Below are positions 53,161-64,000 of a stretch of 64,000 nucleotides of DNA, one piece after another. Every line of letters starts with the position of its first letter. Within the stretch, counting starts at the first letter, position 1. Origin of the DNA: Patagioenas fasciata (Eukaryota > Chordata > Aves > Columbiformes > Columbidae). The position numbers were made by a program, and so were the translations under genes. A model generated the notes under the pieces. It did no database searches and was not told the origin of the DNA. It was given only the letters and a program-made list of their open reading frames with translations. Location: NCBI RefSeq assembly GCF_037038585.1, contig NC_092521.1, forward strand, positions 48,710,398 through 48,774,397. Reading direction: 5' to 3'.

Positions 53161-56100
53161 ATTCAGAGTACGTCTCCAAAAGAATAATAATTTTTAAAAA
53201 AATGGCTAGTATTGTACGTGCGCTTTCAAGCAGTAGACTGAACGATTGGAGCAGACTGCAAGTCTGTTTGGCATGCTGGTAACACTTTGGTTCACTGCAG
53301 TCGATAAACAAGATCATGTAATTTCACCAGTTTCAAAAAGGGAAGATCTTGGTTTGACACAGACGTTTTCCTAATCTCCCCCATCCTAACAGGGGAAAGT
53401 CTACTTCCAATTCTGCTAGAAGACTTGAGAGCCATCAAGTTGCTGTCTCCTGAGCCCTGTTCCTGTTTAACTTCCCCAAATCCAGGTGAATTCCACGGGA
53501 CCATTTGCTGACTTCACACAGTGCTCCAGGCAGGTAAGAGCTAAGCATGCCAAACCTGTCTTTGTCTGCTAAGGTGCAGTAGGGTCCCCCAGTCCTGTCT
53601 GGGAAGTGTTATGAATAATAATAATGCTTTTTCCTGTTTGAAGCAACATGTCTTGCAGCTGTAGAATGAAATTCTTAGTATTTAGTTTTCTGGTAAACTG
53701 TTGAAGTTCCAAACTCATACTTTCAGGGCTGGAGTGTCTTTTCTGTTCTCTTTAAACAAGCAAAACTTTTAATGAGGCTAATCTGTTAACCTGCGTGCTC
53801 ACGGGTAGGACAATTCTGCATTTATCTGGTGTTGTTTTGTTCGTTTCTCTAGAAATAATTATTAGAACTGCAGCTTTAAATTCAGGTACAAGAGTGGCTG
53901 AGAGCTGCTGTGTGGATTAAACTGCTGCGATCTGAAGTTCAGTAGGATTTGTGATTGAGAAGTGGGACCAGGCAAGTGGTTGTATTTGTGCATGTTCTTA
54001 GAAGCAAGGCAGGTGCTATGGACTGCTTTCAGGCACCTGGTACAATTCCTATGGAAAGATTTAATGGCATCAGAAACAAACAGTTGTTTCTTTTCTAAAA
54101 TGAGCCTTGTTTACATCCATTGCTTCCTTTAGAGGGTTCTTTTCTTTCTAAATATATTAAAAGGATAATGAGGAACTAGTAAGCTTAATAGATCAAAATG
54201 GTCAAATCAAATGCAAACCATGTTTTGTTTGCCATGTGATTAATTTTGTATAACGTGGTATGCTATGAAGTGCATTAATAACAACACAATTGCTATGAAA
54301 ATATTGCGGTCTGCTATGTAATAAGGGAAAGTGAAGTAGAAAAATGTTAAATATGTGCAACTTGGCTGATTGGGAAATTACTTTGGTGATGCTGATGGTT
54401 GGAATTTCCTTGTTGCTCTTGAAATTTTAATTTTTTTAGCTCTGTTTTTTTTAAAAAGGGCTTTATTTTTTCAGTGTTTTCAATGGTTGAGTGAAGGATG
54501 TTCACTTTGTTTAAACAGCTCTCTCCTTTAAAAAGAAATCCTGAAGTATTTAATGCAAAATATTTAATTATTTTTTGTCTTACAGGACTCAAACAACATT
54601 CTCTTAACTTGATTTGCAAGGTTGTTAGGTAGTAATCTTCTGTTATTGCCAGTGATAAAAGTTGTGCAGGCCAGATGTTGTCATCAGTTGCACTTCAAAG
54701 CAACCTTCTTGTAAGCAGCTCTTTAGGTGAAGGAGTTGCTGAAGTGTCAGAAGGACTGATGTACCAGTGGCCCTGCATGCTAGATATCTCCCTCTTTGGC
54801 ATCAGGTACTAAAATACTGTAATGGAGTGAGAAACTCATCGCCACCTTGGACTCAGCCCCTGTAGTGAGGCCTGCCAGATCATTAACCATTTCTCCCACC
54901 TCCCAAGTAGATTCCTAGGGATCAGAGAGGCTACATTACTGGAATTTCTCCCCCACATGCTTTTTTTTTTTTTCCGTCTACAAATTTACTCAACAGCACT
55001 GAGGTTGGTTATTTTGATCTGGTTACACACGTAATCTAAATTTATATAAGGACTTTGACTTCACTCAACCATAATACTCACTGTAATTTGATGGAGAGAA
55101 AAAATGGCAAATATTAGAATAAACCAGAACGAAGAGTAACACTGCCTGATAGCAAGAATTGTGCAAATATTGTGAAGAGCTGGAACTGCCACTTGTGAAA
55201 CCAGAAAGTTGAGATGTGAACAGTGGAAAGGTGATCCTGGAGGATCACGTACACATGATGCAGGACAGATGAGAAGTGAGGGAGGAGGGGGAGCGTTGAA
55301 GTGAGAAGATATCTTTGCCTCCTTCCGCTGATTGAGCTGAAGGTAAGCTGGGCTGGTGTCCAGCAGGACATTCCTTGGTGCAAAATTTTCTTGCCATGGT
55401 AATCTGGTGGAGGCATCAGAAAAAGTCTTTCTTCTTGGGGTAAGGAAAGAAGGAGGGAAGAAAAAAATGTGTGTGGGGTTGCAGTAGCTTCCTGTGGCCT
55501 TTTTTCTCATTTTGCTTTCATTAATTCAGTTATGTCTAGGGATATGTGGAGTTGGTGGGAATTTGTGGTAACCCACAGTAATAGGAATACTCTGACATCT
55601 GTTTTTCTCTCATTATTCTGCTGGCTAACCACTCATCTTGATAATCTTTTTTATCTTTTTTTTTTTTCTTTCAGGTGAAGGAAATAAAGGTGCAGGGGAA
55701 TTAAAAAGAAAGTTTTCTAAATATTTTGAGGCAATCTAGTATTTTGCTTTTTAAAATTTTTTATTATTATTATTATTATTTTATTTTGGAAATAGGTGCA
55801 GGTGAGTGTAATAATGGTAAGGAAATCTTAAGTTAGCCAAACGATACTGCGACCAGATGCCATTGATTTTGTGTGCTCTGGAATAGGAAGAAGCCAGGAA
55901 TTGTAGCTGGGTGCTTGAGGTGCCTCTCCTCAGCTGCAGGTGTATTTGCTTGCCAGGAAGAGAAAGGTGAATGATGTAGTGAAACAAGGAACCATGCCAA
56001 AAGCAGGAGATGCAGTCTTCTCCATTTTTGGGTGGCTGTGCGATTTCAATTGCTTGTGTTGGCCCTGTACAGGAATGTGCCTCTTTGAACTGGACTCAAA

Positions 56101-59100
56101 ACGCAACAAGAAAAATGCAAGGATTTTACATTAGTGGAATGTTGTTTCCTGAAACTCTTAAATTTGACAATGGAATTAAACAATTTGCCCTCAGAAATGA
56201 ATGATTATAAACTTGTCAAATTTCTATTTTTTTTTCTGCAAAACAGTCTATATTTTCATCTAAGGCATGTAGTGGTTTTGTCTGCCAGATGAACTGTTTC
56301 TCCACAATGGATAAGAAGAATATGCATACATCTCTCTTCAGTACTCAAAAGAACTTTAAATTTTGGGGTGCGTGCATCACTGTGACGTTTTCTGTGAACG
56401 CTTGAGTTGAAATGGATAGTATGTTGGGGTCCATGTTTCCAAAAGAGATGGGGGGAAGGTCAGGCTAAAGAAAGTTCAGCATTGGTGAGGACACAGCAGT
56501 TTCTTAGGCTGCATTAGTTTCCCCATAGCAAGGATCCCATCCAGCATTATGGTCACACTATACCCCTGTGGAGGAGCCATGTTACCCAGGATTTGGGGCA
56601 AAGAAACATTTAAAGCTTAACTAGGAATGCTGAACCTCTGTCTGGATACAGCTGATCTCTTTTGGAAATACTTAGGTTGGAAGTTATTGCTTGTTGGCTC
56701 TTTCTTCACAGCCACAAGAGAGCATTCATCTTGATTAAAGAATATTTGCAGGTATTTCCTCTTTGCCAGGACACTAGAGAGTGTTATCCATGACTGTTGC
56801 TTTTTAATACTGAAGGAGAAAATTCGTAAGTGTTGTGTGACCATTTTTCAAGTTCTACTTAAGACTCATAGACGCAGACTTTTTTAATGCCACCATCATT
56901 TTTTCATATGTGGCTTACAGATCACTATGTTAAATAAATCAAACTACTTATTCAAGCTAAAAAGCCTTTAAAAAAATCTCATAAAGTAGCAGAATAGATT
57001 CAGATTTTGGATGAGTTTGATGTATTTAGAGTTTAACCTGTGCTAAAATAGGTAGCCTTAATTAACACTAATGTAACTCTTGTTTAAAACTAATCTTAAA
57101 ACTTAGCCAACACGTAAACAAAGAATATTGTTTTATATAAATTAAATTTAAATTAACTAAACTAGTTGCAAGCAGCATGAAAACTCTTGATACCAATGTA
57201 ATTCTAGTGACTGTAATAGTGAATTAAATTTGCCTTAGGATGTGTTTGACAGTTTAATAAAAATGCACCTTGAGCTGCTGTTTCTTTTTAGGAACTACTA
57301 TCCACTCAAATCTGAAACTACCCCAGTAGAAAAACATGTTTTCTTACTCACAGGTTAAATTGCTTGGAAGTGCTCAGGATTTTACTGTGCATCTGAAAGG
57401 CGATGATGCAGGGCTTGTAGATGGTTCTGCCTGCAACCACGATGGTGCTTGGGCAAAGTCAGCTGTATCTCTTTTGCCATCATGCATCAGGGATGCATGT
57501 GATGGTCAGCATTGCTGAAGGAAAAACCATCAGCACTATTACTTGGGGAAATCCTTTGGGGGCTATAGTTTGAATAAACCAGTGTTTCCTGACTTCCTTT
57601 GGCATTAAGGTCCTCATTCTTTCTTTCTGGAGCAGTTTTTAGCTGGATGAGCTTTCTGAGTGTTACTTTGCAGGTGTGTAAGCCCTCAAGATGGTAGCAA
57701 GAGCTGGGCAGGCAGGGATGATGAGAACAAGTGGCTGCAGAGAGCAGCAGTGCTGGCCTACACATGTCAGAAATCTTCATGATACTTTGGGATACTTTGC
57801 TTTCAACATCACCCATATGGCCTAAGAAAGCTTTTCTTGCCCACTCAAGGACACTGGTTTTCAAAAAGGGGGGCTGACGGTGCGAGTTTTGTGTAGTCAG
57901 ATGGAAACAAGTGACAAAACCACACAAGTGGGCTTAACTGGCAGTGTGTCACTGTTTATTGTGTGTGTCTGCATTGCTCACTTTTTATTATAAGGGAGAA
58001 AGTTACAAATCCCAAACAACTTTTCCAAAATAAACTGACTCCTGCTTTCTGGTACCTGCAGTTGAATTAATTTCTTTCAAAGATACTCATTCAGACTGTC
58101 ATGTCTTATTTATTTGGCTTTTTTTTTTCTGAATCCAGATGCTGTTGATGTCCTGTTACACGAACAACGTAGCTTTTGTCTGGGGGAAAACAGAAGAGGT
58201 TTGTATTTGTTGGTCCTTTGATTAATGGTTCTTGAAGAATTGCTAATACTGGGAAGCTTCTGTCTCATCAGCAGAGTGATTTCTGAAGACATGCAACCAG
58301 TGTATTTGCTGCAGGATTGAAGTTAGGTGCAAAGAGTGGGAGCAAAGACCTAAGTAAACATTTCAGGGTAGATTAGGAAGACTGCAAGTCCGCAAATGCT
58401 GAGGGCGCTGTAGGGAAAAGTACGAGTGATAACAGCTAGCAAAGAGCTGGCTGGAAGGAGGCTCCATTACCCACACCCTTGGAAAAGACACCTCACAGAG
58501 AACTCCCCAAGTGTTTTCATTGCTTTTGCCCAATCTTCACTGCTTCCTTCTGAACCTGTGCATCATCACAATAGCTGCAAACAGGTGCATGCATACATGT
58601 AAGAAATTCCAGTTTTGCAGAATCAAGGCAGAAAGAACTAGATGGAATTAAGCACCCACTTGCCTTTCTTCTGTGTTCCAGATTCAGAGCAAATACTTAT
58701 GACTCATTCAACAAAGACTTCAGACAGAACTTTTACATTCTGTTAATGTCTAGCTATCTGTCTTCTGCAGTACAATTACATATAAAATGATTAATATTTA
58801 AACTCTGGTTTACATTTTCTGCAGGCAAGTTTGTGCTTCACAGAGAACTGTATAATTTTAATGTCACAGAATTGAAAAAAAAAAAAAAATCTTTAAAGTT
58901 CCTGAACACAGTTTTGTTGTTCTTGAAGTTTTTTGTCTCTTAGAAAATGTAGTTACTTTTTTTTATTCAACAGCGATTTTAAATGGGAGTTACTGCTAAG
59001 CCTTATGTGTGTGTGTATTTTTAGAAACTCAGCAGTTATAGATGTAACAGTGCTGAGTTATTTAAAAATACAGGCAGTAAAAATACATCAGGCAGTACAT

Positions 59101-60292
59101 GTACATTTCAGAATAGCTGTTAAATACCTGAATTTTACTTTTCTATTTATATGGATGCACATGTAACTTTAGCTATGTTATTTTAATTGATTTCTCTTTC
59201 AATAATTTTTCAGTAAGCTGTATTCCTTTAAAAGCTTGAGTTTTTCTTTGCATTCTTTGTGATAGTTTACCAGATGCTTCTATCAGATGCTCACTTACAA
59301 GGGTGTCCATTGTGTCGAATTTCAACCCTTCTTCTTTTGCTTTGTGGGCCAGTTTCAACAGCTGCTCTTCAGCTGCTGGTAATGCTCTTTCAAAGAGAAC
59401 GTGTTCTGATTCAGGTTAAGGAGTTGGCTTTATCTATGATCCACAGTGTCTTCTATGTTCTGTTCTTGTAAACTGAATTTTATGGCCCCTTTGTGGCAGG
59501 TGCAGAGTATCGGGTAAATCACTTCCTTTTTCTGAGCCCTCTGCTGTGCAAGGAAGTAATATTTTTGGTAAGGCTTTACATTTGATCTCGTTTCCATTGG
59601 AATTAGTAGCAAGAACTCAGCTCTTAACAAGTCTTTCCCGTGTTGCAAAGTAGCTGGGTGAAAATGATCCTTTAAGTCCCTTTCTGCTGCATTACTGATG
59701 TCCTCTTATGTTGGCGTTCCCTAACCCTGCAAAACTTGGATTCGTGTTTGAGGGTAAACATCAGAATATGACTCCCCAAAGTGTAGGCTGAACCGATGCA
59801 GAGGCACTGACAGCAGAGTCATGTTGTGGGGGTGACTGAGGGCATCCTTCCTTGGGCACACAGGGCTGTGCGATACAGAAGCAGAGATACTGGTTTGCCC
59901 ATCACAGGGGGCTGGTACCACTGAGGTGCAACCTGGCCACCTGAGGGGGTCTCTAGCTGTTGCTGTAGCTTCTCAACTGTGAGGATTGGTGGGCAGTGAT
60001 GTACTGTTGTGACACTTAGGTGTCTCATCTGGTGTATCACCTCCCTCTGTTACGGCACTGGGCGATGTTGGGTGGTGTGGAGGTGAAATGGTTTCTTCAG
60101 TCACTTTGAGAAACCTTTCAGCCTGGAACTCATCCAGGGATAGACAGATCAGTGAGATTGTGAGCAGAAACCTAAGCGTTGAAAGTAATAACTTGTAAGA
60201 GTGCCAGCTTGTATATGGTATGCTGTTTACACAGTCTCTTGCGAAGAATAAAAATGTAACGTGAGAACTAGCTCCACCTCTTGTTCTTCCAG
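53161..60292 (+). other. CHST9: Presumed intron 1 of CHST9
   Basis: Between the CpG island and the start-codon exon there is no other recognisable CHST9 coding sequence, as expected when exon 1 is untranslated. It contains T and A runs (54961-54973, 58875-58889), a TTA run near 55757-55781, and a strong acceptor-like site, a long T tract followed by CAG at 55672-55674, which could mark an alternative 5'-UTR exon. The minus strand holds open frames of 149 codons (55061-55510) and 146 codons (57487-57927) without recognisable domains, and the pseudogene candidate at 59160-60180. Confidence 0.6.
59160..60180 (-). pseudogene. Possible frameshifted pseudogene, unidentified
   Basis: Read on the minus strand, this kilobase gives successive protein-like stretches in different frames. 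From right to left these are: a segment with DEFQAERFLKVTEETISPP and a Thr/Pro/Ser-rich run ending in a stop near 59970; a Ser/Pro/His-rich segment overlapping it in another frame; a segment of about 73 codons (59430-59648) containing QKYYFLAQQRAQKKEV; and a charged, probably helical segment (59173-59400) ending LTEKLLKEKSIKIT before a stop. Breaks by frameshift and in-frame stops separate them. An AATAAA-like site followed by an A8 run on the minus strand lies at about 58957-58970. This pattern suits a decayed retrocopy, but I could not identify the parent gene, and chance open frames remain possible. Confidence 0.35.
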
Positions 60293-60498
60293 GTTGCTGT
60301 CTCAGAGGAAGATACAGAAGATGCAGGCATGCTGAAAACTTCAGAAAAGTGAGCCATGCATCTGTCTGAAAGCTGAAAAGTAGCCCTCTGACAGGGTCAT
60401 GAACCTAAGACAAGTCTTTGTGTCTGTGCTGGTGTTTGGAGTAGCTGGTCTACTCCTCTTCATGTATCTGCAAGCTTGGATTGAAGAACAACATACAG
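60293..60498 (+). other. CHST9: CHST9 exon 2 (start-codon exon): 106 nt 5' UTR plus CDS
   Basis: The exon is bounded by a pyrimidine-rich acceptor ending TTGTTCTTCCAG at 60292 and a donor CAG|GTACAG after 60498. The untranslated part holds three short upstream ATGs (60321, 60329, 60356), each closed by a stop before the main start. The exon keeps the phase and split glycine codon known for the vertebrate CHST9 start exon. Confidence 0.88.
60399..60498 (+). CDS. CHST9: CHST9 N-terminus, GalNAc 4-O-sulfotransferase 2 (partial)
   Basis: CHST9 is a Golgi type II membrane enzyme. It moves sulfate from PAPS to C-4 of terminal GalNAc in GalNAc-beta-1,4-GlcNAc on N- and O-glycans, for example those of glycoprotein hormones. 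The exon codes 33 full residues and the first base of a glycine codon. Residues 1-5 (MNLRQ) form the cytosolic tail. Residues 6-24 ([19 protein letters not shown]) are the signal-anchor. Residues 25-33 (QAWIEEQHT) begin the lumenal stem. This matches human CHST9 from its second Met almost residue for residue (human, from memory, MNPKQVFLSVLIFG and then an identical GLLLFMYLQ). The paralogue CHST8 is clearly less similar. The start is fixed by an in-frame TAG at 60381-60383; the ATG has G at -3. The PAPS-binding and catalytic domain is encoded by exons beyond the window. Confidence 0.93.
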
Positions 60499-63400
60499 GT
60501 ACAGTAGATTTTCTCCCTTTTTTAATGCAATTTCATCTATTACTTAAAAAATAATTGTAAAATCAGTTAAATACACATTGACACTTAGGGGGAGTCCCCC
60601 TGTTTGACGGTAGAATGGCATTGAAAATGGCCTCATTTTATTTGCTACACTTCATACAGGCATTAAGAAATTTCTTGAGTTGCATGAAAGGATGCTCCCA
60701 GCTACTTAATTGTATCATATGAGCTTCATTTCCAAAAGCAAGTGTTGCAAAAGCATTTTGTGCATGCCTGAAGCCAAGCAAGTCCAGTTTAAGAGTAGTT
60801 CTGTATGCTGATTTGCTGTGGGTTTTGTAAATTTTATTTTGTCCAGCAAAGCAATTTTTGGAGAATTATCGTTATGTCTTGTTTGTTGTTTGAGACATAG
60901 TTAGATAGTGGGCTTACAAGACTTTTCTTAATATACAACATCAGAGTCATACTGCAACTTTGTTTAAATCCATGTTAGCATTGGCTCAGGTTGTATTTCT
61001 GTTGTTCTCCATTTACCATATTTTGATTTGCACGACAGGTTGATCTAGATTCCTTTATGGATGAAACTAAACCAGGCTATTTACCTCAACCTGTAGTGGG
61101 TGCTCAGTTCACAGAACCAGTCTAGGGTTGGTCTGAAGTAAACCCCCTTCCCGCCTCCCCCAAAATGTGTATAGGGTGGATGTTAGTAAGGCTCTTAACA
61201 CCCACTATTTTGCTCTGCAGAGCCACTCCTGTTGCACAGTGTTACTTGGTGACATAGCCTTGATTTTAGTTGTATACTTGTTTTGTTGCGGGGGCAAGAG
61301 GGTGTGTGTTTGTTAGGTTTTTCTCCCCATTAACAACAGCAAATGTTCCCAACTTAAGAAAACCTGGCTTTTATGTCCTCGCCTCTATTGCTCACCTTCC
61401 ATTTCCTCTGTAAAACTTGTGTTATAATATGCTGATAGCATTCTGAAGAAATACATGTGTAAAACCACATTAGTCTTCTGGCTTTATTGATCTGTGCTTT
61501 GACTCCATATGAGCTGTTTGACTCTGTTTTGTTTTAGAGAGCAGTGATGAGGTGGGACCTAGTGCGTTATTCCTGCAATACTTTGACAATGACCTTGAGG
61601 GTTTTTTTTCTTTTTTTTTTTTTTTTTTTTTTTTTCCTCAACTAAGTGCAATGGTCACAACATGAATTTCAGCTTGTTAATGTTTCTAGGCTGCTCCATG
61701 GTATTTACAGACTTACATTAGCAGAACTGTTGAAAGAGGTAGCACAGGCTCCCTTTGGAAATGTTGCCCTGTGATCAACTGTTGACATGAGGGTGCTGGT
61801 GGAAACAGAGAGCTGGGGGGGGGCAAATTTCCTTGAAAATCTTTGCTGTTTTCAGGAAAGTTAAGGGCAGATATCCTTGCTTTCAAGGTAGTTCAGGAAT
61901 GTAGATGATGACTGTAGATTATTGATTTATTTACTTGCAGACATTCTTCACATGCCTTACATCTTTTCTTGTGTTGTAATTAACCTTTCTTTCTTTGCAC
62001 TGCTCCTTGTTATTATTTCTTGCTGTGCTTTTTTCCACTCCTTTCTTTTGTCTGTATGTATCTACCATTAAAAGAAACAGGAAAAATAAAGGGGGAATTG
62101 GAACATTTTGTGTTCTTTAGGGCAACCAGATGCTTTCTTTGGGGTTTTCTCTTTGATGTATTGCCATAATCTTCTTCAGGAGAGAGACTTCTCCTTGTAC
62201 ACAGAAGTCATTTCCATGTGAGAACATGTCTATAACAAAATGGAAACTACCAGAGAATAACAGAATGGTTAGCGAGCTTAAAGTGTGACTGAAGTTTTGA
62301 ATGTCCTTTTATCTCACTGGACTACTGTTGTGACAGCACTTGAGCAAGATCCAAAAAAATGATTTTTGGCATTCTCTACAGCTGTGAGGTCATGCACGTC
62401 AGAAAGAGCATTCTTTGGTTTCTGTTCCTACCTCTTCTTCTTCCAATTTAACATGTAGGGAGACTTTTTTTTTTTTATTTCAAACACCTGTATCTCCTCT
62501 AAACCTTTCACAGTTCGATTCTCTAATGTTCCCCCCATATGTTTCTTTAGAGTTGATACAAAATAAAACTTATTTGCATATATTTTGCATTACAAAATAA
62601 GATATTTGCATATTCATAATATATATTGGTTTAGTTATGGGCATTTTGTACTCTGTCTGTTTATTTATTTCCCTTTTCTGCTGTGGCTTTCATATTGCCC
62701 TGTGCTGTGCACTGTGGCTTTTGGGGGATGAGCAGTGTCTGGAGAATCCCAAACTGATAAGTATCTTTACAAGGATTTTGTGTGCTCCTTTAATCATATC
62801 ACTAGTCACACAGCTGTAAGACAGCTAGTTTCAATCTGCAAGTGGCTGAGCATGTGATTTTATGTTCTATTAGGAAATGGAAAGCGTGCCTCGTGCTTTT
62901 CAACTGCTGTGCTATGAACCTATAGAGACAAGTGTTTGTTCTAGGCAGAACTATTTTTATCTGCCACGGTGCCCTGCTCGAGACGAACAACATTCTGGTT
63001 TCCATTTGGTTGGTGAAGGATGGAAAGTTGGCTGTGTTTGAGTTAAGGAAAGTATCTGTTCCTCACCAGTGAGGTACTGCTGCCTGCCACCCCATTCCTC
63101 TAAATATCTGACTTAAAGCCTTTATAAATCACAGTCATTGGAAGAGATATTATGTTTTACTTGTTTCTGGTGTTCATACTTATTTCTCAGGCTCTCTTAG
63201 CTGTGTTGGGAATGATTCCCAGTCAGATGTAGATTTTGTGGGGAATTGGAAAATTGTATGGTAATACACAATTTCCTTACTAGTGTTTGTCCTATTATAT
63301 TGAATTCAGACTCTAGCCATCTTTTCTCTTTTTAGATGTTCATAATTTTTCACACTAGACCTAATGCCACTTTTCTTTCATAGTTTGACTCCTTTCTCTC

Positions 63401-64000
63401 TTTTTGCATCTCTTCTTTCTACTTGAGGTCTCAAGTGTGCTTTGATTGCCCTGTTTCTTATATTCCTCTAGAACTGATCTTATCTAAGCATGTTTTCTTC
63501 TGATTTACTTTTGCAAACTTCCCTCATCATTCAAATTTATCCAGCTCAGAGACACCTTCCCTGATCTTTCATCCTGTCAGTCTACTTCAGATGCACCTGC
63601 AGGCTTGGCAGCTGGATGCATCTCTCAGCACAGCCATGTCTTCTGCTTCCGCCCACTGTGCTTGGCCTCTTCAGATTATTTCTCATCACATTCATCATCC
63701 CTATACCTTAAACTGAAAATTTTTCATTTAGACATGCCTAAGAAACAGCTGCTAGCTACATGGTGGTCCTCTCTGGTGGCTTTTCAGAGACATTAGCAGA
63801 GTAACAGAACAGGCTTGTTTCTTGGTTTAGTTCTATGCATGCAGCGTATAAAGACAGGATGATATATCCTTACTTAGATGTAGCATAGCTCTTCTGTCAG
63901 GTGTCTTCAGTTCACCTCAGTGCAGTAGTGGGGAACAGACTTGTCAAGAATAGTGTGACATGAGTGTCAACACTTACAGACCATCTGGCTGAAAACTTCA
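60499..64000 (+). other. CHST9: CHST9 intron 2 (5' part)
   Basis: AT-rich intronic sequence starting at the GT donor. It holds a T-rich run at 61602-61635 (one C inside) and a shorter T run near 62465-62476. No further exon, transposon body or RNA gene was recognised. Short open frames are motif-free. Confidence 0.7.
61602..61635. repeat. T-rich run in intron
   Basis: About 34 bases of T with one C. Simple sequence. Confidence 0.85.

Noticed and set aside
52354-53197. Several overlapping open frames of 79-174 codons on both strands
   Set aside because: They lie inside a CpG island where GC-rich DNA has few stop codons. They are Gly/Arg/Pro-rich low-complexity translations without domains, and both strands are open at once.
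57487-57927. 146-codon minus-strand open frame in intron 1
   Set aside because: No family motif, no start context or splice signals, and overlapping plus-strand frames. Kept only as a note within the intron entry.

Overview
The window is vertebrate nuclear DNA, most probably from a bird. The short CR1 LINE tails near 33.3 kb and 48.4-48.8 kb have the form common in avian genomes. Older, decayed amniote LINE and MIR-like pieces are scattered between them, and the only recognisable coding exon is short and flanked by splice sites. There are no bacterial-type operons, no rRNA operon and no CRISPR array.

Layout. Positions 1 to about 52.3 kb look like a gene desert: AT-rich, no convincing coding exon, a few old repeats, a 203-bp all-purine tract and some local duplications. 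A 5S rRNA-derived sequence lies at about 51.4 kb. A CpG island (about 52.34-53.16 kb) with GC boxes and several candidate splice donors is the likely promoter and first-exon region. From 53.2 to 60.3 kb the sequence reads as intron 1 of the same gene, holding what may be a frameshifted pseudogene on the minus strand (about 59.16-60.18 kb). At 60,293-60,498 there is one clear exon, the start-codon exon of CHST9 (N-acetylgalactosamine 4-O-sulfotransferase 2). It encodes the cytoplasmic tail, the signal-anchor and the first lumenal residues, then splices in phase 1 at a GT donor. The rest of the window (60.5-64 kb) is intron 2; the catalytic exons lie beyond the right edge.

From known vertebrate gene order, the sequence upstream of CHST9 would be the large interval separating it from CDH2. 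The 52-kb left part is best read as part of that desert, where distal enhancers are possible but none can be proven from one sequence. I found no new multi-gene system. The items most worth a second look are the loss of the longer human-type CHST9 N-terminus, the short upstream reading frames in the same exon, the 5S-derived element about 0.9 kb before the CpG island, the unidentified minus-strand pseudogene candidate in intron 1, and an imperfect 93-bp tandem duplication carrying an octamer motif.
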